NCBI RefSeq assembly: GCF_027887165.1 | Contig: NC_077233.1 | Coordinates: 229,362,872 to 229,426,871 of the forward strand | DNA: 64,000 bases | From: Monodelphis domestica | Taxonomy: Eukaryota > Chordata > Mammalia > Didelphimorphia > Didelphidae | Direction of reading: 5' to 3' | Shown here: in pieces, positions 11,701-25,200 of the stretch | How the letters are laid out: every line of letters starts with the position of its first letter | How positions within the stretch are numbered: position 1 is the stretch's first letter | Notes under the pieces: generated by a model | What the model saw: only the letters and a program-made list of their open reading frames with translations | Databases searched by the model: none | What the model was told of the DNA's origin: nothing | Made by a program: the position numbers and the translations under genes

Positions 11701-14700
11701 GCCTGCATATATACAGGTATCTCTACTACATCTCTCCTGAAGACTGGACAATATTATCAGTCAGTCAATAAATATTTATTAGGAGTTTATTATGTGCCAG
11801 GCATTGTGCTGAGTGCTGAGGAAATAAAAAGAAGCCAAAGACTGTCCCTGTCCTCAAGGAGTTGCACCCTTTCCCTCACTCAATGGCCTCTAAAACAAGT
11901 GAGGACAGGAGTGTTGCTCCAAGTGGTGCAAAGAACAGCTACTACTTTAGCAGCTGGTAAGACTCCCTCAGTTCCTCTGGTGCTCCATTTGCCCCGACTC
12001 CTTGGGAAATTTGCTGGTGCTTTTTAGAGATGACAAACAGCAGTTATACTCCTGCTAGAGATTATATTCATTTAACTGGATTTATTTCCCAGTCTATATT
12101 CCTTTCTCCATTCCACTCCTCAGCCCTTCACAATCTGGCTTTCAACCTCATCACTTATTGAAACTGCTGTATCACAAGTTACCAAGCACCCTCTCCTCTT
12201 GGATACTCTTTTTGCAAAATCCATCTTAAAAAAGTTAAAACAAAAACCAAATCAAACCCAAATTCCTTCTAGAGCAAAGGTGCCAAACTGAGTTCAACCT
12301 GAACCAAATTAAAATGTAATTTGAAAAATACTTAACAAAATAATGTTTTCATGACAATACTTTCTCCTGGTTCTCCTCCTATTGGCCTGACTCTGAATCA
12401 TCTGAATCATCACCCATATCATGCCTCCTACCCGTGGGTAGATCTCAAGGCTCTGTCCCGAGCTCTTTCTTTCTCTCTATATTTTGGAGAACTCATCAGC
12501 TCCCTTTCATTATTATGCATATTCTATATTCAGTCCTAGTCTCTCTCTCAGCTCCATTTCAAACTGGCTGTTCTGGAGATATTTCAAACACAAGTCCAAA
12601 ACAGAACTCATTATTTTCCCCTCCTAAATCTGTCCCAATAACAAACTTCCTTATTTTGTCAAAATCATCACCTTGTGGTCTCTGCCTTTGACGTCTCACT
12701 CTCTCATTCCAATCAGTTACCAAATCTTTTTCCTGCCTCTACAACATCTCTCCCATCCTACCCCTTCCTGCTGCTCCCATAGTAACCACCTTAGTATAGA
12801 TCTCTTGCTAGGATTACTGCAATAATAGCATCTTAACTGACTGCCTTGACTGCCCTTCAATCCATCCCTACACAGTACCACAATCAATCCACGCTCTGGA
12901 TTTGTTTCATTCTGAAGCTGAGGCCCTTTGTATTGTCACCAAGAATAACGTGCAGCTCTGACCATGTCATTTCTCTCCTTAATAAATTTCACCCACAGAC
13001 TCCCTATTCCCTCGAGGACAAGATTCGAGCCCTTCTATTTGGTATTTAATGTCTTCCATAAACTGGCCTTATCTTATCTTGCCAGCCTCATGAAATATTA
13101 CTCTCCTGCCTTTACATTATGTTATAGTCAAAATGGATTTTTTTCTCTACATTTCTTCTTCTTCTTCTTCTTCTCAACTCCATGGCCTTCTCCAGACCAA
13201 AACCCAGGACTGACATTCACTACTTTTGGTGAGCAAAGATGTCAAACTGAGTGTGATCTGAATCAAATTAAAATATAGTTGAAAAATACCTAACAAAATA
13301 AATAAAAATACACTACAATATAGATGTTAATTTGTAGTTTCTTAGGACAAAATGAAACCCTGAAGCATTACTTTCTACTTGAGATTGATACTAAAGTTTT
13401 AGAATTGGTCTTTCTGGATCCCCAACTGTTAAGTGCCTTCCCACTAATTACTTTGTATTTATTATGTACATAATTATATGTTCTCTTCATAGAATATAAG
13501 CTCCTTTGGACAGAAATTGTCTTTTTTTTTTTTGCTTTTGTATCCCTGCCACCTAGCAGAACACCTGAATGATTATCTTTCACAATGGGTAGAAGAAACA
13601 GTTTCTAGCTTTGGGATAGTGGAGGTCACACTTTACTGTCACCTTTAGACCTCCAGATCAATGAATGGGGCCTTTTGGGGAAGGGAGATTGACCAATAAA
13701 ATTGGAGTATCAAAAGCCCCAATTTCTGTCTCATTTCTTCCAATCCTCTCATTGTAATAGAAACAAATACTTTCCATTTAATTCTTCTCCTTATACTAAT
13801 TAGCACTGGAAAAACTCTTACTGATTGGATTAAACATATTCTCCTTAAGGCTGACATGAAGAGTGAGAAATTTTAACCCCCAAAGAGGTTTTAGCCAAGA
13901 CCATTCTAGAAGAGGCAAGAGGAAAGCTGGGTGTTAAGCAGACAGAATGTCTTCCCTGGCCTTCCAGAATGCCTTGCACTCCAACAGAGGGGTGAAACAG
14001 TTGTCCCATTGGCTTGGCTCCCAGTGAATGTCTGCCTCATCATTAAAAACACACCCCCACCCCTACAAATGTGGTTTATAAGCTAATTAAGAGCTTATAC
14101 AACTACTTTACAAACCACTTTTCTGCTGTTCCCTCAAGTGTGGGAAATTGGAGAACCAGCTAGAGCAAAAGAGAGTTTAACTCTAGTTCTGGCTTTGTTA
14201 CTAACTTCTTGTGTCACCTTGGGTAAGTCATTGTTATCTTTCTGTTTCTTCATCTCAAAATGGAGAGGTTTGGACTAGATATTTTCTTTTTAGCGCCAAA
14301 ATTCTAGGGTTCTCTTTGAAGGCCAGCATGTCATTTCATCTTCTGTTTTCACTGGTTGTTCCCCATGCCTGAAAGGAATGTGTTCTCTCTTTGTCTCTGT
14401 CTCCTGGTTTGCCTGGCTTTTTTCAGCTCTTAGCTAAATTCCTACCTTCTACAAGAAACCTTTCCCAGGTCTTCTTCTCTTGAGAGCTTTCTCTCTTGAG
14501 ACTTCAACCCACTTTTGTCTTGTACATAGCTTGCTTGTGTATAGTTCTTTGCTTGGACTTCTCCACCAGGCTGTATGGTCTTTGAGAGAAGAGACCCAAT
14601 TTACACCCTTTCTCTGTCTTACCAATGCTCAGCACAGTGCCTGACATATAGGAGATGCACAGTAAATGCAAGCTGACAACTGACCCTATAATTGCACAGT

Positions 14701-15816
14701 GCCTCCAAAACCCAGCTATCTTTTCCCATTACTAGTGAATAAATGAAAAGGACCACCTTCCAAAGATATCTACAAATTGATGCAGAAGGAAGCAATAAAA
14801 TAAGATACAGAACAACAGTGTAAACAAAAAGAACAACCACAAAAAGGAAATGTATAATTTTAGAAGGATCAAGAGCTGAGAAACTGTATCTCCCTTCTAT
14901 AAAGAAATGAGAAACTATGGGTATGAAATACTGCAAATGCTGTTAACACCCTGTGGATGCATTAGTTGGTTTTGCGGAATAATCTTTTATTTCTCTCTTT
15001 TATATTTTTTTTCATAAGAGATGGCAATAGATGTAAGTGAAAAGAGTAAAAACAAAAACTATTAGTAAAAAAAAAAAGTTTTTAACAATCTCTCTTATTA
15101 GAAATGTTCTGCAGCTATGTGACCCTGGGCAAGTCACTTAATCCCAAATGCCTAGTCCTTACCACTCTTCTGCCTTGGAACCAATACACAGTATTGATTC
15201 CAAGATGGAAGGTAAAGGTTAAAAAAAAAAAAGGTTTTGCCTTTAAATCTTTGCTGCATCCCATAAAGAATTCTGACTCAAGGGCAATTTGGACTATTCA
15301 CTACATTTTTGTTTGATCTTAAAGACTCTACTTGAAAATCTCTTTTTATAAGTTTAACTGATGTTTTTAAAAATATCACTGTTGCTTTCTCCTACACTGC
15401 TTCCCCTACCAACTAGAACCCTCCTTTGTAACTAGATGTTCAGTTAATCAAATTGGACAAATTAACCATGTTTGACAGCCTGTGGTTTAATTTGCACCAC
15501 CACTTTCTACCAAGAATGGGGACAATTTTTTTTTTGTAAAAAAGTCAAAGTAAATGGGGCCACTCAATAACTTGTTAATTGTGCACATTACTCAGCCCAT
15601 GCATCATGTTAACTAACATCCACCATAATTTGTAAGGATTTTAGCAGCAATGAAACACATCTTCCTGCAAACAAAATTGATTCTTTCCATTTAAATTCCA
15701 TTATGTTTCACTATCATTTTTCTGGAATTAGAGATTGGTCAATGTATTGACCTGAATTAAAAGGTCTTTTAGTGGGAACAAGTTTCTTATCCCACAACAT
15801 ACACACACACACACTC

Positions 15817-15866
<50 letters not shown>

Positions 15867-18800
15867 ATACTCACCCTCAAGGCATTTAAATGGACCCAAT
15901 CATAAATGAGTTTTCTTTCCTGCTACTTAGCTCAGTAGAGAATAGAGCATTGATAAGGAGGCCAAAGCTGTGGCTTCATTCCCTAACCGGTTCAGGTCTT
16001 TTTGTGCTGTTCGTTGAAAAGAAAAGCAAATTCAGGACTAAAAAGTTTAGGTTTCCTGATTCTCAAGCCAGTCTTTTTTTCTTTTTAAAAATTTTTATTT
16101 GGAACTTGGCAAACACCAAATAATATAGGTATTATAGCACATGTAACATTTGACACATATTACATATAATCTGATGTTATTTAAAATATAGAAAAGAAAA
16201 AGGGAATTGCACAAATTTGTAAATCTCTATTATGTATGGTTTGCTTTTCTTTTTAATATATACACACCTATATAATAAATTCAACATGTAACTTTCAAAG
16301 ATGCCTTGCTCATCTGTGATTCTTTCTGCCCTTTCTTCTGTGTATTTAAAAATGCTTCAATGATCCTTTTTTATTTCTTTCTTCTCCCCCCCCCCCTCAT
16401 GTGAAATGGAAATGAGCTAGTTGAACAACTTGCAGGGTTTGTAACCAGAAAAGGGTCAAGATCGATATAAATGTAAATTATTATTATTACCTGTCAGAGC
16501 TGAGGTTCAGGCCTGTGTCATAGGCTCTTGCCACAAGGATCATAGAATGTCTGTCACCTGCTTCTGCAGCCTTCAGTAAGTAATCAAAACCTTTGGTTCT
16601 GTTCTCCTCCGACTCCTATCAAACACACCCAAAAATGTTATTTCTGTGTATGTATCTCTCTCTCTCTGTATCCCTTCCTTCCTTCTGTTTCTTCATTTAT
16701 AAAATAAAAGAAGGCCCAAATGGCTGCTAGTTCTAAATTTGTTATACTATGATCTTTATTATTTTTTAGATTAATTTATTTAGTCAATTTAGAACATTAT
16801 TCCTTGGTTTGTGTAAGGGAAGTTTATCCCCTCCCCCTCCTGAGTAACTTTACCTGTCTATCAAACATTCCTGACATACCACAGTTGTGCCAGGGTTGCA
16901 TTGGTGTACATTCTGTATTCTGTACATCAATAAAAGTTAAGGTTTGGGGGAGAATTGGGAGAACCTCGAAAGAACCGCGGGAGAATTGAAAGGGAGAACT
17001 GAGAAGATGCAGAGCAGGCAGGTGAGGGGGAATGAAGAAGAGACTGGCAGGCTAGGCACCACATGGTCAGATTACTTATAGGAACATTGTCTACCCTTCC
17101 AATAAACTTTATAAAATATATATCTGGGTAGAAATATTTATTTTAATTCTTACAGGTTACAAGAGTTACATTATTTCCCTCCCTCCCCTCTCCTCACCAT
17201 TCCTGCAGCTGACTATGATCTTTAATATGAAATGCTGGACACTGATGATAACTTCCTTGCTGAAGATGATACAAATACAGGCCCTCTCTTTCTTTCTTTG
17301 TTGTGTTTTCTTTCGCAACATGGCTAATAAGGAAATATATTTTTCATGACTTCCCATTTATATTAAATCAAATTGCTTGCCTTCTCAATGAGGGAGGAGA
17401 GAGAGAGGGAGTGAGAGAGAGAGAGGAAGGAAGGAAGGAAGGAAGGAAGGAAGGAAGGAAGGAAGGAAGGAAGGAAGGAAGGAAAAGAAAGAAAGAGGGA
17501 AGGAAGGAAGGAAGAAAAAGAAAGAAAGAAAGAGAGAAAGACAGAGATAGAGACAGAGACAGAATTTGGAATTCAAACTCTTAAAAACATGAGTGTTAAT
17601 TTTTTTAATCTGAAATTTGGAAATATTAAACAAAATAAAATAATTAAAATTTTTAAAAAGTTTCAACTTTATAAGTTAGTCTTTTAACCTCAATTTCTTC
17701 ATGTGTAAACTGGGGATGATAGCACCTACTTAACAGGATCTTATAGAATTATTGTGAGGATTAAATGAGATCATATTCTCTGTAAATCTTAAAAGTGCTA
17801 CACAATTATTAGCTATTATTGTTGCTATTGTTATAGTATATAATTATCTTATCAATAGTTAGATATAGAATAGTGGTACATGCTTCCTTGTGAACTCTGC
17901 AACTGGGGAGCCCGAGACTGAACTTTAGAGTTCTGAGATGCTATGGGATAAAGTCAATCAGGTGTCTGTACTAACTATGGCACCAATATGGTGAACCCCA
18001 GATAATGGGGAAGAAGGGAGAGAAATGACACCAAGGCTGCAGTTAAAAATAGAGCTGGTCCAAGCATCCAAGCCAATCTTGAGTGGAATTGGGCCAATAA
18101 GTGACCATTGTACTTGAAGCCTGGGTGAGAGAGGGAGACTGGATTTCCAAAATAATTGACTAAAAGGGCATAGAGAAAGGTGACACTGTCACCCATAATC
18201 CAATGAGCTGTTACCAGCTACAGCAACATTCAGGAATCATCTCCTTAGTTCAAGCCCTGCTATCTCTTACCTTTAAGGAGACATCAGCCAGGATGTGATG
18301 GGGGAGCTGGGAGTACATGAGCCCGAGCCCCACAATGGCTTCAAGCTCCCCTAGGTCTGCTGCATGTTCAAGGTGGAATACAGCTGATTCTTGATCCCAG
18401 GGCTGGTCTTTTTCACAGAAACGCCCCCCTTCATGGTAACGTACCATGGCCAGGTGAACCTACCACATAGACAACAGTGTCAGTCCAGAGGGCTTGGGAT
18501 AAAGTAGCAATAGCTGCACCTAATAAGATTGCTCACCCCAACAAGGTAGCACATTGAAGCCAACCTGCAAGAGGAAGTGATTAGTAAAGGAGCGGTGTGA
18601 GTCTTTTGAGAAATCATTTATGATCAGATTAGTGCTAGATGAGCAGATTCCCCTTGATATGATGCAAAAAGTTTTTCCCCCTTTTTTTTTCTTCTCAAAT
18701 GCACATCACCAATACCTTCCCCAAAATGGACTTCCCGATTTTCTTTTCAAGGTCCAGAGCATTAAGTCTCTGCATTTCCACAGCGACACAGGATGGCCTC

Positions 18801-21800
18801 TGGAGGTGAAGCCTGGCAGAGTTATAGAGATTCCATTTCTCCACACTGACCTGGAAGAAGAGAACGTAATACATTTACCTTTGAAAGAGGAGAGATGCTC
18901 AGGGAGTTAATGCATTTCACCTTCACCTGGCTGGTGAAACCTCAGCACAGAAGACACTGCTTCCCAAACACCCTGGGTTTAGTATTAGGAAAAGAGGAAC
19001 ACTAAGTTTTTAAAGGGCTATAGTAGACTTACACCACTCCATTCCTAATCACCTTAAGACAGCCACTTCAGCTAACATGGAAAAGATGGAATATTTTAAG
19101 CAACTGACAAAAACATTTGGTAACCCCAAAAGCAGTCTTGGGACAAGAACAAGCAGGGAATAGCTCTGACAAAACCAAGACCAAGTTAAATGTCTCTCAA
19201 TTTTATAACCACTTGGGTGACTTTTAGCCAATTTCTCTTGTATTCCATTTTTTTTAGGAAATAAGAAAGAAACTACCACAAAAGCAATAATAGTAAAAAG
19301 AATCAACAAGAAAATAATCAAATCAAGATAATGGGTTCAACTGAAATCAACCCCATTTTTCTTGACCCAGAGATTAAAAAACAAGATGGACATTTAAAAG
19401 GGTTTATGATCTAGGCCAGCAAGCTGGAGAGACCAAGTTTCAGAATGGAATCAGCCCACTAAGTACGTGTTAGATTTGGTACAAAAGGTGGGAAGCAACA
19501 CAGGAAATTAACATCTCAGGATGGAAACCTATGATGGGATCCACTTAAGCCAGTGATTCCCTGGTAGACTAAAAATCAGTTTGAGGTAGATTAGGTTTAT
19601 TTCCCACCATTCCCATATGTAGACTCTCCACTAAGTAAAAAAAAAAAATCTTTAACTCCTCTGAATTCCCATAGCTCTTAAGCATTTACTATATTGTATT
19701 GTTATCTTTCCATATATCTTGTCTCCTCCCAACTAGACTGTGGGCTTCTTAAGGATAGCAAACACATCACAACTCTTTGTGCCCTCACAGATCCTTACAA
19801 AGGCAGGGCTCTGCATGCATGCAGTCTCAATAAATACTTGTTACAATGCCTTTCCTTCAGGAAAGAAATCTAAAATGGAGGGGGTGAGGTGGTTAACTCA
19901 ATGGATGGAGAGATGCCCCTACCGTAAAACAGAGAATGCTAGCCATTTGAAAGGGAGTTGCCAATAGCTAAACAAACTAATGAAAGAAATAAGGATAAGC
20001 ACAGCCGACACATAGCAGTTTCCAATTTACAAAGTACTTTTACAAACAGCACAATAAGAAATTCTCTATGAAGTAACGGTGTTATTTACCCTTCCATAAC
20101 TGCCCAAACTGTCTTCATCAGATTCAGACTGCTTCCGGTTGCCATTTGAATGGCCCTAGACAAAGGCAAAGATTCAAATTATTCAAACCATATCTCTTCT
20201 TCTCTCCCTCTGAAGTCCCTCTTCCAGATCTATACCTATATGTCTATTATCTTGTCCAGGTCCAAAAAAGCTTCATAATAATAATGATTCATATTTTCAT
20301 GTATATTTTCTCCTTCTGTTATACTGTAAATATATGGAAAACATATACATATATACACACATATATGGAAACATTGTAAAGCAAACAATTTTGAAAGATC
20401 TGAGGACTCTGATCAACCATAATTACAAACCTCTTGATAGAGAGGCGATTGACTTAAAAATACAGGATGAGACATATATTTTTGGATATGGCCAAGACAG
20501 GAACTTGTTTGCTTGAATATGTATATTTGTTATGAAAGTTTGAGTTTCTCTTTTTTAGTGAGGTTGGGGGAGATGGGAAGGAGAAAAAAATTGATAATTG
20601 AAAAAATTAACAAAAATAATAAAAACAATACTTTTGGAAATACTAATTTTATTTGGTGTTAACTGTAAAGTTTAGAATATTGTTTAACTGGAAAAAAAGA
20701 GATTAGTCTCATTTTCTTGGAAATTGAAGCTTAAAGCGAAGAGACTTCTGCAACATAATATTTGACCTTTGTCTGGGACAAAACATCTTCCCCCACCTCC
20801 TGTGAGACCCCACTATTTTTTTTCCTTCCAAAAAAGGAGGGAAGGAAAGATGCTAAGAAGTAAAGGAATAGGATATCAACAACTCTATTGCTATCCATAT
20901 CCTATACTTTTTCTCTCATAGCCTTGTTCATTCTATGACTCAAATGTCAGTCTCTTAGGGTTAGAAGGGAATCTCAGAGACCATTTAGTCAAAGCCTTTT
21001 TTATGGTGAAATAGCCTGGCTTGAGTGGCACTGACTGTGAGGGGCAGAATCTCTTGACTCCCAGTCCCCTGCATCATCCTACCACTCTTCTATGGCTTCA
21101 GACCTCATGCTTTAAACACAGGGATTGAAATCATCAACTCCCAGGGGTTCGGATTTGGGTCAGCAATGAATTTTAGAAGGGAATTAATCCTGAAATAAGC
21201 AATCCCTTTCCTAGTCTCTGCCCAGAAAGTGCTGTAGCAAAGAAATGTCACTACCAGGGAAGGGAGTAGAGCTTGGGAAGAGGAGTAAATATATTTGTCC
21301 AGGGAGTTTCTGATTAATGATGGAGAGGCAAGACAATCCTGTTTTTTAAGGGACCCCCCCCACCTATTCATATCATTTCTTTCAAAAAGGGAAGGCTCAT
21401 TTTATGTGTGATATGTGTCTTCTATCATGACATGAGCAATATGGAAATATGTATTGCAAGAAAGTATGAGTATAACCTACACCAGACTATTTATCTTCTT
21501 GAGGAACAGGGGGGAGGGAGAGAGAAAATCTGAATTCTAAAATGTCAGAAAACAATTGTCAAAAAGGAGAAGAAGGGTCTCATCTTAAGGAAATGGGAAA
21601 ACTTCTGACAGCAGATATCTCTCTATTCCCATCCACAGAATGAGAAGTGGCAACAGAGGATTTTTAATTCTATTCCCCAACAGGCTTTTTTACCTTATCT
21701 CGGGAATCTATGTCTTCCAGTTCATTCCTCCTTTCACTGGGATATCCACTGTCCCCACCATTCTCAGAATCCTATGGAAACAGAGTGGCAATGGTGTTCA

Positions 21801-22243
21801 TGGGAATCTTCTCAGGGTGGAACCCCAGGAAGTACTCCAAGGCTGGGCTTTGTGTACCAATGCTTGGTATTTTCAAGGCATTTTGTATTCTTACCCAAGA
21901 ATGGTATCTTTAATCATTTCACAGATCAGGAAAACAAGGCAGGTTAAAAGGATAAAAAACATTTTCACCTATATCTGAGTCACATGATATACAGACATAA
22001 AGAAAAAAAAAATTTAGAAGTCCCAGAAATATTTACCATCTTCAACTCTGCACTGTATTTCAGAAAAACCTGGGAAGACTTGTATGAACTGATGCAGAGT
22101 GAAGTGAACAGAAGTAAAATTTATATCATAACAACAATCTTGTAAATGCAAACAATTTTTAAAGACCCCAAAACTCTGATGAACACAATGACCAACATGT
22201 TACCCATCTCCTAATAGAGAAGCGAACTCAGAATAGAGATGGA

Positions 22244-22292
<49 letters not shown>

Positions 22293-25200
22293 TTTTTAAC
22301 CCTTGCCTTCCGTCTTGGAGTCAATACTGTGTATTGGCTCCAAGGCAGAAGAGTGGTAAGGGCTAGGCAATGGGGGTCAAGTGACTTGCCCAGGGTCACA
22401 CAGCTAGGAAGTGTCTGAGGCCAGATTTGAACCTAGGACCTCCCGTCTCTAGGCCTGGCTCTCAATCCACTGAGCTACCCAGCTGCCCCCGGAAACATAT
22501 ATTTTTTGACATATTCAATGTGGAAATTTGTTTTGCTTGACAACATGTTAATAATGGGGGCTTTATTTATTTATTTGTTTGTTTATTTTTACTTTCTCAA
22601 TTGGAGAAGGGCAGGGAGGCAAAGACTATAGATCTGAAAATTAAATAAAATTTTAATTCCCCTCATCCTATAGCAATATGTTTGTAGAGATCTATCTGTA
22701 TGCAGAATGGACCATGTATGCTGGTTTGCTTGTTGACTCCATATATGTCAGTTGCCACTGGGCAGTCACTATGGTGACTGTCCTGTAAGGCACGAGGCAT
22801 GGAGATGGAAAATTATCAAATCGTAATTGCTATGTCTAGTTTAATTAAGACCATGTATGAGTCTTATGCATAAAAAAGAATTGCTGCTGATTTGAAGCAT
22901 TTCACCAACTTTAGACCCTAATCCTTTTCTAATTAGCTTAATTCTCCCCTCCATTTATAATATAAAAATGTATAATATATAAAGAATATAATAATTTCAC
23001 TATGTAAAGAATATAATATATAAATAACTACAAATCACTTTACCTTCCCTATGTCTTCGAGGGGGGAAAAAACCCTTCACCACCACTACAAGAATTTGAA
23101 ATGAGGAGCAACTATGTGTTCAGTGGTGAGAGCCCCAGACCTATGTTGGGATGATTTGGCTTCAAATCTGGACTCAACTTCCTGGATAAGTCATTTAAGC
23201 CCATTTGCCTAGCCCTTGTCCTTCTGCTTAAGAGTTGTTACTAGGACAGAAAGTAAGAGTAAAAAAAAAAATTTTTTTTTTTGAGATGAACTGCCTTCTC
23301 TTTACTGTTTAACCTCTACCCCACCCCCACATACAAAGTCAAATATCTATATACATTAATGGAGCACAGGGGTTTACTGGTTTTATATTATAAGTTGACC
23401 CTTCAGGCTCAATTTGGAGAGGATGACCAATGTTGCATTTAAGAGTTATAACCGTTCTTGATCCACTTGACTTGTTCTCTGTTCAATGCCTGGTCCTCTT
23501 ATTCCTGTTCCTCACCACTTCTGGTCTCAGACAAAACATCTGGCTCCTCTAGACCCCAGTCCAATGCCTTCCAAAGACTACTCAGAATTCTCTTGATTAT
23601 TTGCCAAGTGCTCATACTCACTCGGTGGTTATCCAGTTGGTCATGGTCTTTGTGTCCCAGATTATCAACGTCACTGAATTGTGGCCAGTCTAGGAGGAGA
23701 AGAATGAATGAATACATGAGTGAAAATATTTATTATGTGCAAAGCACTGTGATAAATGTTAGATATACAAAGAGAAGTAGGAGCACGTCTGCTGCTCTCA
23801 AGAGAATTCATATTCTTAAAAGGGGAGAAAATATAGAAGGATGTCAGCTGTAGGTCATAGGGAAAAGCCCAGGGGTCTTTATAATGACAAGTAACTGGAG
23901 TTAAGCTTCCTACAGAAATCACAGATGTCATGGAAATGGTGATGGTAAATGAGGATGAGGTCAGAGTGTGAGGGGCCAGAGCCAAGGCTCAAAATTCTAC
24001 CCTTCCAGAGAATTTTCAAACCATGATGATTCTTAACAGATTAAGATTGAAATTGAAAGGCAGTTTGGCAGAGCAGATAGAGGGCTGGCCTTGGAGTCAG
24101 AGAAACCTTGAAGTCACAGAGAAACCAGTGAAATACATTTTCATACCAGGAGTTCCCGACTCCAATGAAATCACAGGTCTTGTTCCTTCTATGCCCCCAC
24201 TAAAAAGAAAAAGTCCTTAGGTACCTTAAGAGCTTATGAAAAACAATGTCAAAGAGCAGAAAACAACCTCTGTAAAAAGGGTGAGTACCAGCTGTGTGAC
24301 CCTGGGCAAGTCACTTGACCCCCATTGCCTAGCCCTTACCATACTTCTGCCTTGGAGCCAATACACAGCATTGACTCCAAGACGGAAGGTAAGGTTCTTT
24401 AAAAATAAATAAATAAATAAAAATTTAAAAAAGGGTGAGTAAATGAGACTTAATAGTTGAAACATCTTTCACAGCTGGTAATGACTAGCCAATATCTAAA
24501 TCCTGACTTGAAGACAGGACAAAAAAAATGGTTTAATATTCCAACAGGGGGAATTTAATTAGATTTTTAAAATGTTATTTATTTAAATTAAATTTATTTA
24601 TTTTAAAGTATTTTTCCAAAGTTATATGATTCATGTTCTCTCCCTTCCCTCTTACTTCCCAGAGCTGACAAGCAATTCCACTAGGCTATACATGTGTTAT
24701 CACTCAATACCTATCAAATTCGATTTTAGGAGATTACAAACTCACTCAACCTTCTTTTGTTTCACTTTTCTCACATGTAAAATGGGGGTGGTGGTAATAG
24801 CAGCAGTAGGGTTTTTACAAGGATCAAATTAGATACTGTACAGGGAGTCCCAAAATTCTTAATCAATACCAGCTTAGACTTTTGGGACACCCTGAATATA
24901 AAATATAAAAAGTTCTGCAAACTTTATAACATTACATCTATAAACTTATTATTATCCTTATGTTGTTCTGATAGTTATTTATAGGAGTAAAAAAAAATTA
25001 ATCATATAAATAAAGCCTTCAAGAATCATTTAGCATAAGCCCTGTATAGCACCTCATCCCCCCAAAACAGTTTTGGCCCACATTCAGAATTGTGACTTAC
25101 CATGGGTCGAGGGGAATATGATTGGGGAGGTAGACTCTAAATGAACATCCTAGTACAAACATCAACAGCATGGAAATAGATTCTGATCAAGGACACATGT

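Noticed and set aside
12351..13278. Chain of plus-strand frames as a multi-exon gene
   Set aside because: Order and wording match a decayed L2 LINE with a hAT-type interruption.
15816..15864. Regularly repeated block considered as a CRISPR-like array
   Set aside because: Simple tetranucleotide repeat without spacers, in an animal genome.
17303..17666. Frames rich in KEGR/PSFL repeats
   Set aside because: They are translations of the GGAA microsatellite.
18530..18570. Minus-strand TTGCAG...GGTGAG as an extra mini-exon between exons 14 and 15
   Set aside because: Exons 14 and 15 already join in frame and match human without it; it would add an unsupported insert.
22286..22490. tRNA-like head of the SINEs as a possible tRNA gene
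   Set aside because: The SINE body and tail follow at every copy, and no copy folds into an intact tRNA by eye.
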